A stretch of 16,473 nt of DNA from UBA1724 sp016302315 (GTDB taxonomy: Bacteria > Verrucomicrobiota > Lentisphaeria > Oligosphaerales > Oligosphaeraceae), in NCBI GenBank assembly GCA_016302315.1, contig JAEDNW010000042.1, positions 1 through 16,473 of the forward strand. Direction: 5' to 3'. Both the position numbers and the translations under genes were made by a program. How positions within the stretch are numbered: position 1 is the first letter of the stretch; every line of letters begins with the position of its first letter. The notes under the pieces were generated by a model. It did not search any database. It worked only from the letters and a program-made list of their open reading frames with translations, and was not told where the DNA came from. Shown here in pieces: positions 8,701 through 14,234 of this stretch.

Positions 8701-9371
8701 TCCTGCCGCAGATAGTGGGCGTCATTGGTCACCACCAGCCCCACCCCCAGCTGCCGGGCAATGTCGATGAGCCGGTCGTTGACGGATTTCTGCTCTTCCA
8801 GGCCGTGGTCCTGAAGCTCGATGAAGTAGTTCTTCTCCCCCAGCAGATCCCGATACTGGCGGGCTACCTCCAGGGCCTCCTTGTCCCGGTTCTTCAGGAG
8901 CAGTCGGGGGACCTGGCCGGAGAGACAGGCGGACAGGACAATGATCCCCTCCTTATACTGCTTCAACAGCTCAAAATCAATTCTGGGCTTGTAGTAGTAT
9001 CCCTTGAGCCAGGCCTCCCGGGAGAGGTGGCACATATTCACATATCCCTGGTAGTTCTCCGCCAGCAACACCAGATGGTACCGCTCCCGGTTCTCCTCGG
9101 TGGCCTCATGGTTCAGGTGGCTCCCGTGGGCCACATAGAACTCGCATCCCACAATCCCCCGGATGTCCACCGGATTGGTCTTGTCGTGCTGCAGGGCCTC
9201 GCAGGCCTGGGTGAGGGCATAGACCCCGCTCATGGTCCCATGGTCCGTCAACGCCACGGCAGGCATCCCGAACTTCACCGCCTGCCCTACAATGGATTTG
9301 ACGGACTGCGCCCCATCCAACAGACTATAGTCGGAGTGGACATGCAGGTGGACAAAGGGAGGAGTGGTCAT
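5751..9371 (-). CDS. dnaE: DNA polymerase III alpha subunit
   Basis: 1206 residues. Replicative C-family polymerase. The N-terminal PHP domain starts HLHVHSDYSLLDGAQ, and all positions of the metal-binding set appear filled: H10, H12, D19, H44, E77, H99, C149, D217, H219. The polymerase catalytic aspartates are D427 and D429 (PDFDID) and D588 (KMDFLGLK), matching E. coli D401/D403/D555. A helix-hairpin-helix region contains GFNKSHSAAYG. An internal beta-clamp-binding motif, QLSLFD, starts at Q939 and is followed by an OB-fold (VYIAHCVKKLSK...). The C-terminal domain is about 100 residues and ends in a basic/Pro tail. Length is slightly above the usual ~1160. Start set at ATG 9371 (MTTPPFVHLH); a TTG five codons earlier is possible but less likely. 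No SD is visible. Downstream, copA follows after 68 nt. Confidence 0.97.
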   Translation of the reverse strand: MTTPPFVHLHVHSDYSLLDGAQSVKSIVGQAVKFGMPAVALTDHGTMSGVYALTQACEALQHDKTNPVDIRGIVGCEFYVAHGSHLNHEATEENRERYHLVLLAENYQGYVNMCHLSREAWLKGYYYKPRIDFELLKQYKEGIIVLSACLSGQVPRLLLKNRDKEALEVARQYRDLLGEKNYFIELQDHGLEEQKSVNDRLIDIARQLGVGLVVTNDAHYLRQEDAEAQDLMVCIGTQTTINDPKRMRFGTDQFYFKSQEEMARLFPQLPEAMSNTVDIASRCSVHLPTVDQDKANHYPAYPEPEVPGKDPETVREEHLRKLCHDGLMWRYQFDPDKDEITEERKVILERMNYEIGIIKRMGFISYYLVVWDFLHYAAKIGVPLGPGRGSGAGSLVAYLIGITHIDPLRYNLLFERFLNPERVSPPDFDIDLCERRRHEVIEYVRRKYGEDRVVQIGTFGTLKAKQVVKDVARAMGRSFDEGAQFAKLIPADPKMTLDIALNGSEKLKYPPSEELKAKIESEPWCQELWKYAKVLEGLNRNMSIHAAGVIIGDMPVADVAPIARGAGDEAITQFSAIPCESLGLLKMDFLGLKTLTLIQDALDLVEASTGRKLPSNEIPEGDEKAYQLLSSGKTIAVFQLESGGMQELCRKWKPTRLEDIIALIAIYRPGPMEFIPDFLGRKEGTIPLDYDVKEMEPILAETNGIMLYQEQIMQVVQKVAGFSLGEADILRRAIGKKKLKVMEQKKKDFQEGCLKRGIGLDISENIWAKILKFAGYGFNKSHSAAYGLLTYRTAFLKANYPAAFMAAVLTSELSNSTKLAFYLKECREMGIRVLPPDVNVCGKSFSVSGKDIRFGLAAIKGVGEGIVQTILEARHQDGPFQNLEDLCTRVPGVNARLLEALIYSGALDCFGHRRSQLLAVMPDVLSRSASARKDRSSGQLSLFDMMDESSRESLSVQYPDIPEVEEKERLDREKQLLGFFLSGHPIDHGREIMEAFQIDDLADLPSLEDGTIFRAGVYIAHCVKKLSKASQKPFAIITLESREASFEAVLFNREYETVLKNSPELLEDGALALAEGEVSRDDDGENATLKLRLNRLIPLERAPELFTAKISLCVQESEATPEKLQQMMQLCGRHRGPAEFHLGIRLRSGSCLFFRPSFGLKPVSTLLSRLRQLFGEDAVTLKGSRNRPQPPRRGSFLRENGVSSED

Positions 9372-9411
9372 GACGGGGACAGGCAAGCCGGGAGACGGGG
9401 GAAGACGAAAA

Positions 9412-9449
9412 GTCTGTCCACTCCTCCCAGGCCAGGGGAAGGGACAGAC
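9412..9449 (-). promoter_or_regulatory. Inverted repeat in the dnaE leader
   Basis: GTCTGTCC (9412-9419) and GGACAGAC (9442-9449) are perfect 8-bp arms around a 22-nt loop that can itself pair TCCC with GGGA. The structure begins about 40 nt before the dnaE ATG. It could be a leader hairpin or a protein-binding site. No function is known to me. Confidence 0.4.
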
Positions 9450-9500
9450 GGGGGAATGAGGTGTGCCGGAGGGCTCGGGAACGGGGCCCGCCGCTCCAAG

Positions 9501-9540
9501 GGGAAAAGACCGTTTTTCGGAGGATTCCCCCCTGGGGGAA
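9501..9540 (-). terminator. Candidate terminator after the secreted-protein gene
   Basis: On the minus strand a 7-bp stem, TTCCCCC-AG-GGGGGAA (9525-9540), lies 16 nt after the stop at 9557. It is followed by a small CCG-AAAAA-CGG hairpin and TCTTTT. A U-rich run after a strong stem suggests termination before dnaE, though the T-run is short and offset. Confidence 0.4.
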
Positions 9541-9556
9541 GCGCCTGGGGCGCGGA

Positions 9557-10531
9557 TCAGTTGGAGCGGCCGGGGAAGACGTTCACTTCATCCCTGGTAG
9601 AACGGGGAGCGCTCCGGCGCTTCAAGTCGTCCATGCGATAATCCAGGGTGTCGTCCACCATTTCCGAGGGCATCTTCCAGGTTTCATTCACATAGACCCA
9701 TCCCCGGGGGAGGTTCTTCTCGAATTGCTTCTGCTGCTTGTCCTTCACCCGGTTGATGATGGCCTCCTGCATCTCCAGCTCGATTTTGCCGATGATCTTG
9801 TGGGCGTTGACCTCCCGCTGACGGCAGCTGGCATTGAGCTCCTCGTCAAAGCGGGCGCGGAGCAGTTCGGGGAGGTCGTCCTTGTTGATCATGTCCCGCC
9901 CGATCCAGATTTTGTTTCTGCCGGCGTCGTTCCTGTAGGTACCCCGATAGGTGCGGCTGGGCTCGTTGCCGTGGGAGAAGCTGATCTCCACCCGCTCCCC
10001 CACCTTGTAGAGGGGATACTTTTCCTCGGCCGCCTTGATCTCCATCGCCTGGAGCGTCTGATAGTCCAGATCCTTGTATTCGGGAAGTGCCTTCACCTCC
10101 CGGGTGGCCTCCTCCATGAGTTCATCCTTGCTCCGCACATCCACCCGGGGAATCGGGCCGATGGCATCCAGTTCGTTGCAGTTGTATTTCTTCTGGACAT
10201 ACAACTTGATGGCCTGCCGATCCAGCTTGTAGGGGGGAAGGCTATCGGGCTTCTTCTCCTGGGAGGCTCCGCCAGGGCCCATTCCCGCCCCCATGGGGCC
10301 ACCGTAGGGATCCATCCCCATGCCGCCATTGCCGTTCCCCTGCTTCTGGAACTCCTCCACCTTCTTCTTGTACGCCTCTTCCTGCAATTGCACCTGCTTG
10401 AGAATCTCCAGGGTGATCTCCTTCACGCGCCTCTCGTTGAACCGGATGTCGTAACGGGTTTTCGGCGCCGCCTGCCCCAGCATCGGCAGGATCAGGCCAA
10501 GCAACACAGAAAGAAGAAGGGTCTTTTTCAT
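9557..10531 (-). CDS. Secreted protein of unknown function with SH3-like segment
   Basis: 324 residues that I do not recognise as a named family. It begins with a clear signal peptide: MKK, then a Leu-rich core to about residue 18, with likely cleavage after GQA (residue 21). No lipobox Cys is present, so it should be periplasmic or exported. A charged helical stretch follows (about 30-64, possible coiled coil), then a Gly/Met-rich low-complexity linker (65-88), a charged helical part (105-172), and a beta-rich SH3-like segment (about 174-215, YKVGERVEISF ... TYRGTYRND ... KIWIGRDMI). The C-terminal part is helical, then carries a GWVYVNETW motif (277-285). The ATG at 10531 lacks an SD. It sits between the hemW-like gene and dnaE with gaps of 137 and 185 bp, so it is probably its own unit. 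Any function would be a guess. Confidence 0.75.
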   Translation of the reverse strand: MKKTLLLSVLLGLILPMLGQAAPKTRYDIRFNERRVKEITLEILKQVQLQEEAYKKKVEEFQKQGNGNGGMGMDPYGGPMGAGMGPGGASQEKKPDSLPPYKLDRQAIKLYVQKKYNCNELDAIGPIPRVDVRSKDELMEEATREVKALPEYKDLDYQTLQAMEIKAAEEKYPLYKVGERVEISFSHGNEPSRTYRGTYRNDAGRNKIWIGRDMINKDDLPELLRARFDEELNASCRQREVNAHKIIGKIELEMQEAIINRVKDKQQKQFEKNLPRGWVYVNETWKMPSEMVDDTLDYRMDDLKRRSAPRSTRDEVNVFPGRSN

Positions 10532-10588
10532 GGTCTATGCTTTTGGGTCAAGAGAGGAGGATACGTCAGTGGAGAGAATTTGGGAAAT

Positions 10589-10594
10589 ACTATA
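10589..10594 (-). promoter_or_regulatory. Possible -10 box of the secreted-protein gene
   Basis: On the minus strand TATAGT lies about 57 nt before the ATG at 10531, in the locally AT-richer part of the 137-bp gap after the hemW-like gene. No good -35 is visible, so this is weak. A second -10-like TAGAAT is at 10608-10613. Confidence 0.25.
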
Positions 10595-10668
10595 ACCTGG
10601 CCTGGGGATTCTAGCCTCCTCCGCCCCCTTCAGTTTGCCAGATTCCTTCCCGCCGGCGGAGGGCGCGG

Positions 10669-11793
10669 TCATAAAATCAGGGCTTCCAGAATGAGGTCGT
10701 TCAGCAGCAGCCCCTGGGAGGTGGGGAAAAGCCGTTCCCCGGTGTCCGCCAAAAGCCCCTCCTGGAGGAGGCGACGACATTCCGGCATTTCCCGGACCTG
10801 GGCCAGCGCCAGCCCGGCCCGCTCCCGGAGGAGTTCGTCCGTCCAGCCCTCCAGGGTCCGCATGCCAAAGGCCAGGATTTCCCGCTGCCGCCCCGAAGGG
10901 GAAAGGAGATCCTGTTCCGGCGGTTTTCCCTGAAGCCAATCCTCCAGGGCGGAGGCATTTCCCCAGCGGGAGAGGCCGTCGAAGGAGACGGCGGCGGGGC
11001 CGCATCCCCCATAGGTCTGGCCGTGCCACACTTCCTGATTGTGACGGCACTGGCATCCGGGGCGGGAAAAGTTGGAAATTTCGTAGCGGAAGAGTCCGGC
11101 GGCGTTTAGCAGGGAATCGGCACTTTGCCAACAGGCCAGGAAACGCTCCTCCTCCGGATCATGGTCCTGTCTGGCCAGACGGCGCGCCAGCGGTGTCCCC
11201 TCCTCCACGGTCAGGCTGTAGCAGGAGAGATGGTCGGGCTTCAGGGAGAGGGCGGAGCGGAGATCCTCCTCCCACTGGGCAGTCGTCTCTCCCGGAATGG
11301 CGTAGATCAAGTCCAGATTCAGGCGGGAAAGCCCCTTTGCCCGGGCCAGCCCCACCACTTCCTCCAGCCGCTCCAGGGAACCCCGGCGCCCCAGCACCTC
11401 CCGCAAAGCGGGATGGAAGGACTGCACCCCCAGGCTGAGGCGGTTCACCCCACCCGACAAAAGCACATCCACCTTCTCCTCCCCCAGAGAATCCGGATTG
11501 GCCTCGCAGCTCCACTCACAATCCGGCAGAAGGGAAAAATGACGCCGCACCAGGGATAGCAAACCGGATAATTCCTCCGCCGAGAGGGCCGAAGGTGTCC
11601 CGCCGCCAATGAAAATGGATTCCAGGGGAGCAAACTCCCGGGCGCGCCGGACAAACTCCTGCTCCAGCCCCCGGAGATAGGCCTGCCGCTCCTCCGCCGT
11701 GGAATGTCCCTGGGAGGCGAAGGCGCAGTAATCGCATTTTCCTCCCGCGCAGAAGGGCACATGAAGATAGAGGGAATGAAAGGGCCGTTTCAT
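10669..11793 (-). CDS. hemW: HemW-like radical SAM protein (coproporphyrinogen oxidase-like, putative heme chaperone)
   Basis: 374 residues, the usual size for HemW. This family binds a [4Fe-4S] cluster and SAM; studied members pass heme to respiratory enzymes and are not true coproporphyrinogen oxidases. It starts SLYLHVPFC and has the radical SAM glycine motif GGGTPS, then SCEANPDS, RLSLGVQSF, NLDLIYAIPGE and HLSCYSLTVEEGTPL, all typical. Two deviations stand out. The cluster motif is C15-AGGK-C20-DY-C23, that is CX4CX2C instead of CX3CX2C; I checked it codon by codon. The heme-binding motif HNxxYW reads HNQEVW (H251), with Val for Tyr. The ATG at 11793 overlaps the upstream gene's stop in ATGA, and AAGGAAG lies just ahead. 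The longer in-frame extension upstream is an out-of-frame reading of the NFACT-R gene. Confidence 0.85.
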   Translation of the reverse strand: MKRPFHSLYLHVPFCAGGKCDYCAFASQGHSTAEERQAYLRGLEQEFVRRAREFAPLESIFIGGGTPSALSAEELSGLLSLVRRHFSLLPDCEWSCEANPDSLGEEKVDVLLSGGVNRLSLGVQSFHPALREVLGRRGSLERLEEVVGLARAKGLSRLNLDLIYAIPGETTAQWEEDLRSALSLKPDHLSCYSLTVEEGTPLARRLARQDHDPEEERFLACWQSADSLLNAAGLFRYEISNFSRPGCQCRHNQEVWHGQTYGGCGPAAVSFDGLSRWGNASALEDWLQGKPPEQDLLSPSGRQREILAFGMRTLEGWTDELLRERAGLALAQVREMPECRRLLQEGLLADTGERLFPTSQGLLLNDLILEALIL

Positions 11794-12197
11794 TGCACTT
11801 CCTTTTCCCCGGAGGAGGGCGGGAGGGCGGGCCGCACCTTGAGTAGGCGGCTTCGGGAGATATTCACGGTGCCGGCAGGCACATGGGAGGGTTTGGTGAC
11901 ATCCCGGGCCAGGCAGCAGTCCACAGAGACCCGGCCTGCCTTCCGGGCCTTGCTGTGGTAGGCGGCCACGGCGGCGGCGGCCTCCAGCAGTTCCCGGGTG
12001 GGAACCGCCTCCTCCGGTCCCCGGAGCAGGACATGGCTTCCCGGGGCACCGTGAAGATGGAACCAATGGTCCGAGGGGCGGGCCACCCGGAAGGAAAGCA
12101 GATCGTTGTCCACGTCGCTTTTTCCCGCCATGGCACACCATCCCTCCCCTAGATCATACGTCCAGTACCTTGCCTGAATCTCCCGCTCTCTTTTCAT
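11790..12197 (-). CDS. Solo NFACT-R (DUF814) RNA-binding domain protein
   Basis: 135 residues consisting almost wholly of one NFACT-R domain, the RNA-binding part of RqcH/Rqc2/Tae2 proteins that act at stalled ribosomes. Signature stretches are GKSDVDNDLLSFRVARPSD, then DHWFHLHGAPGSHVLLRG (family form D-W-H-x(5)-GSH), AAAVAAYHSKARK, and VSVDCCLARDVTKPSHVPAGTV. There is no NFACT-N domain, HhH region or coiled coil, so it cannot be a full RqcH. Start at ATG 12197 keeps the complete domain; ATG at residue 23 would cut its first strand. SD is weak (AAGAGATAG). Its last codons overlap the hemW-like start by 4 nt, which implies co-translation. Solo NFACT-R proteins occur in other bacteria, and their role is not settled. 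RNA binding, perhaps tRNA/ribosome quality control or RNA modification, is inference. Confidence 0.82.
   Translation of the reverse strand: MKREREIQARYWTYDLGEGWCAMAGKSDVDNDLLSFRVARPSDHWFHLHGAPGSHVLLRGPEEAVPTRELLEAAAAVAAYHSKARKAGRVSVDCCLARDVTKPSHVPAGTVNISRSRLLKVRPALPPSSGEKEVQ
11798..11804 (-). promoter_or_regulatory. Ribosome binding site of the hemW-like gene
   Basis: AAGGAAG on the minus strand lies within the last codons of the NFACT-R gene, 4 nt before the ATG at 11793. Together with the ATGA overlap it supports the start choice and translational coupling. Confidence 0.6.
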
Positions 12198-12242
12198 AGT
12201 ATATATCTATCTCTTAATCAAGATGTTACAAAGATATATCCC
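12198..12242 (-). promoter_or_regulatory. AT-rich gap before the NFACT-R gene, candidate promoter
   Basis: 12 of 45 bases are G or C (27 %), against roughly 60-65 % around it. On the minus strand it holds TTGTAA (12226-12231) followed 16-18 nt later by TAGATA/GATATA, a TATACT just before the ATG, and the palindrome GATATATC (12233-12240). Match to -35/-10 consensus is only fair. A promoter for NFACT-R/hemW is plausible from the composition and position. Confidence 0.4.
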
Positions 12243-12764
12243 TCACCACATGGGCATACCCACAATGCGCCGGATGCTCACATGGCCGAAGACATGTTCT
12301 TCGGCGGGCATGGAGCGGTTATCCCCCACCAGATACACTTCTCCCTTGGGGACCTTTCTGGGGGGAAGGCGCCAGTTGCAGGGGGTTAGGCGGTTCCAGT
12401 CGTAGGGGCTTTCCTTGCCATCCACGAAGAGGCGTCCGTGGCGGAATTCCACCACCTGTCCTTCGGTGGCCACCACCCGTTTGAAGAACATCACCTTCTC
12501 TCCGATATAGCGGACGGCCACCACATCCCCCACCTGGGGATCCCGGAACCAATAGACCGGATGCCAGATGACCACGAATTCCCGTTCGGCATAGGTGGGA
12601 ATCATGCTGGCGCCGGCGGTGAAGGCGGGGGTGGCCACATAGCGCACAAAAAGGATGGTCCCCACAGAGAGGATCAGCAGCCGCAGCCAGAAGGCCAGGT
12701 CGAACTTGGGAATCAAGAAGCGTTCCCAGGCACTGCGGTCATCTTCTTCCTTGATGAATCCCAT
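12243..12764 (-). CDS. lepB: Signal peptidase I (S26 family)
   Basis: 173 residues. Inner-membrane serine protease that removes signal peptides from exported proteins. One N-terminal membrane helix (about 25-43) leads into the catalytic serine motif ASMIPTY (S53). The general-base lysine is in FFKRVVATEG (K95). Box E reads GDNRSMPAEEHVFG (147-160), so the usual GDNRxxSxDSR ending with its Ser/Asp pair is replaced. The protein is short, with one membrane helix compared with two in E. coli LepB. The ATG at 12764 has a strong SD, and the gene begins 3 nt after the rodA stop, so the two form an operon. Substrates would include the secreted protein encoded downstream. The changed box E could mean a specialised paralogue or simply a lineage variant. 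Confidence 0.92.
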   Translation of the reverse strand: MGFIKEEDDRSAWERFLIPKFDLAFWLRLLILSVGTILFVRYVATPAFTAGASMIPTYAEREFVVIWHPVYWFRDPQVGDVVAVRYIGEKVMFFKRVVATEGQVVEFRHGRLFVDGKESPYDWNRLTPCNWRLPPRKVPKGEVYLVGDNRSMPAEEHVFGHVSIRRIVGMPMW

Positions 12765-12767
12765 GGT

Positions 12768-14060
12768 CTATTCCTCCTCGTCAAAGCCCTCGGCTGCCAG
12801 TTGCACCCGCTCTTCCGCCGTGGGATCCCCATGAAGCTGAACACTTTGCGCCAGACCGGCCAGCATCATGGTGCCCAGCATGAAGGAACCCCCGTAGCTG
12901 ACAAAAGGCAGGGGTATGCCCACAATGGGGGCGGCTCCCATGGTCATGGCCAGATTCACCACAATGTGAGTGGCGAAAAAGACCGCCACCCCTGTGGCCA
13001 GGACGCAGCCCAGGCGGTCCCGGGCCGTAAGGGCGGTGCGGAAAAGGCAGAGAAGCAGGATGCTGAAGAGAAGTAGCACCATGCCTCCCCCAAAAAATCC
13101 GGTCTCCTCGGCGATGACGGAAAAGATGAAGTCCGTGGGGGCAATGGTTTTGGGCAGATATCCCAGAACATGCTGGGTTCCCTTGAGATATCCTTTCCCC
13201 CAGATGCCTCCTGACCCCACCGCCAGCAGACTCTGCACGGCATTCCAGTCATCCCGGGGGCCCCGCCCCTCCTCGGGAGCCAGAAAATCCTCCACGGAAT
13301 CCTGCAGGGAATCCCCCCAGGATTCGGGCAGAAGGGCGGAGGCGCCGGAGGCAAGGCTCTGGGTAAGAGGGGTGAGAAAGACTTTCACCCGGTCCTTCTG
13401 GTAGGGGCTGAGGCCGCCGAAGACCAGGGGGAGGGCCAGCAGGGCCAGGGCGGCCCCCAGGAAGAACCACCGCTTCCGCAATCCGGTCAGGAAGATCACC
13501 ACCAGGGTCACCGGGAGAAAGACCAGGGCGGTGCCCATGTCCGGCTGGAGGCAGATCAGGACCACCGGGAGCCCCGTCACGGCGGAGAGAACCACCACGG
13601 GAAGCCACTCCCCCCAGCGGCTGTTGCGGAGAGCGGGGCGGGTTGCCAGCCAGGCCAGCAGCAGCAGGGTCAGGGGTTTGGCCAGTTCCACCGGCTGAAG
13701 ATAGCCGATGCCGGGGACGGGCAGCCACCCCTTGGTGGAATTCAGGGTGTGCCCCACCCCCAGCACCAGCACCAGCAATCCCAACCCCAGGACATAGCCC
13801 CATACGCTTTTCCGGCACCAGAAGTGGTAGTCCACCGAGGCCATGGTCACGTAGAGGACTACCCCCAGGACAATCCACACCAGCTGGCGGATCCATTTCC
13901 CCGCCAGGTCGCCGCCCACCTCCGCGCCGGAACAGTAGATGAACACCACCCCCAGGGCCAGCAGAAGCCCCTCCACCCCCAGGGCCAGAAAGTCCCCCCG
14001 CAGCCATCCCCGCCCCCAGGCAGGCATATCATGAAGCAGATGGGAGCGGGAGAGGGGCAT
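12768..14060 (-). CDS. rodA: Rod-shape peptidoglycan glycosyltransferase RodA (SEDS family)
   Basis: 430 residues and about ten membrane helices. Polymerises lipid II into glycan strands with a class B PBP during side-wall growth. SEDS motifs are present: KGWLPVPGIGYLQPVELAK, CLQPDMGTALV (Q172), AVGSGGIWGKGYLKGTQHVLGYLPK, PTDFIFSVIAEETGF (D310), and GIPLPFVSYGGSFMLG. NLAMTMGAAPIVGIPLPFVSYGG matches RodA better than FtsW. The extracellular loop before AVGSGG (residues 228-277) is about 32 residues longer than usual. Start is uncertain: ATG 14060 (MPLSRSHLLHD) is used here, ATG 14027 (MPAWGRGWLRG) would give 419 residues, and neither has an SD. The frame stays open far upstream through polB, but that part is antisense noise. 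lepB follows after 3 nt; mreB, mreC and pbp2 are not in the window. Confidence 0.93.
   Translation of the reverse strand: MPLSRSHLLHDMPAWGRGWLRGDFLALGVEGLLLALGVVFIYCSGAEVGGDLAGKWIRQLVWIVLGVVLYVTMASVDYHFWCRKSVWGYVLGLGLLVLVLGVGHTLNSTKGWLPVPGIGYLQPVELAKPLTLLLLAWLATRPALRNSRWGEWLPVVVLSAVTGLPVVLICLQPDMGTALVFLPVTLVVIFLTGLRKRWFFLGAALALLALPLVFGGLSPYQKDRVKVFLTPLTQSLASGASALLPESWGDSLQDSVEDFLAPEEGRGPRDDWNAVQSLLAVGSGGIWGKGYLKGTQHVLGYLPKTIAPTDFIFSVIAEETGFFGGGMVLLLFSILLLCLFRTALTARDRLGCVLATGVAVFFATHIVVNLAMTMGAAPIVGIPLPFVSYGGSFMLGTMMLAGLAQSVQLHGDPTAEERVQLAAEGFDEEE
12771..12779 (-). promoter_or_regulatory. Strong ribosome binding site of lepB
   Basis: GAGGAGGAA on the minus strand overlaps the last codons of rodA (encoding a Glu-Glu-Glu end) and lies 6 nt before the lepB ATG. 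It is the best SD in the window. Confidence 0.8.
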
Positions 14061-14234
14061 GGGCCAGGGGAATCGCGGGAAATCGGAGGGCGGGGAACGC
14101 CGGAGGGATTCGGGAAACAGGCAATCCGTGCTACATTGAGACCGCCTCGGCGGAGAGAAGCCGGAATTTCCCGGTAAGATAATGCCTGACGCCCTCTCCT
14201 CCCCCCTCCCCTCCTTTTTCCCCAAAACAGCCCC
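14061..14234. promoter_or_regulatory. Divergent intergenic region between rodA and the family-B polymerase gene
   Basis: 174 bp that must hold the start signals of both genes. For the polymerase, GATAAT (14178-14183) is a fair -10 without a clear -35. It is followed by a pyrimidine tract (about 14190-14224, mostly C and T) reaching almost to the ATG. Small inverted repeats lie nearby: CCGCC-TC-GGCGG, and CCGG-AATTTC-CCGG. I see no convincing promoter for rodA. Confidence 0.4.

Noticed and set aside
9372..9386. TTG start for dnaE five codons upstream
   Set aside because: Not excluded, but there is no SD for it and the family alignment starts at MTTPPFVHLHVH; the ATG is preferred.
10650..10659. 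CCGCCGGCGG palindrome after the hemW-like gene as a terminator
   Set aside because: The palindrome leaves no loop, the possible stem is only 3 bp with a tetraloop, and there is no U-run.
8247..10933. Long plus-strand open frames antisense to dnaE and the secreted-protein gene (8247-9641, 9461-10933)
   Set aside because: Composition typical of shadow frames; the minus-strand genes explain the region.
11794..12141. N-terminal extension of the HemW-like protein
   Set aside because: It reads the NFACT-R gene out of frame, giving Gly/Pro/Arg-rich noise. The ATG at 11793 with SD and ATGA overlap is the natural start.
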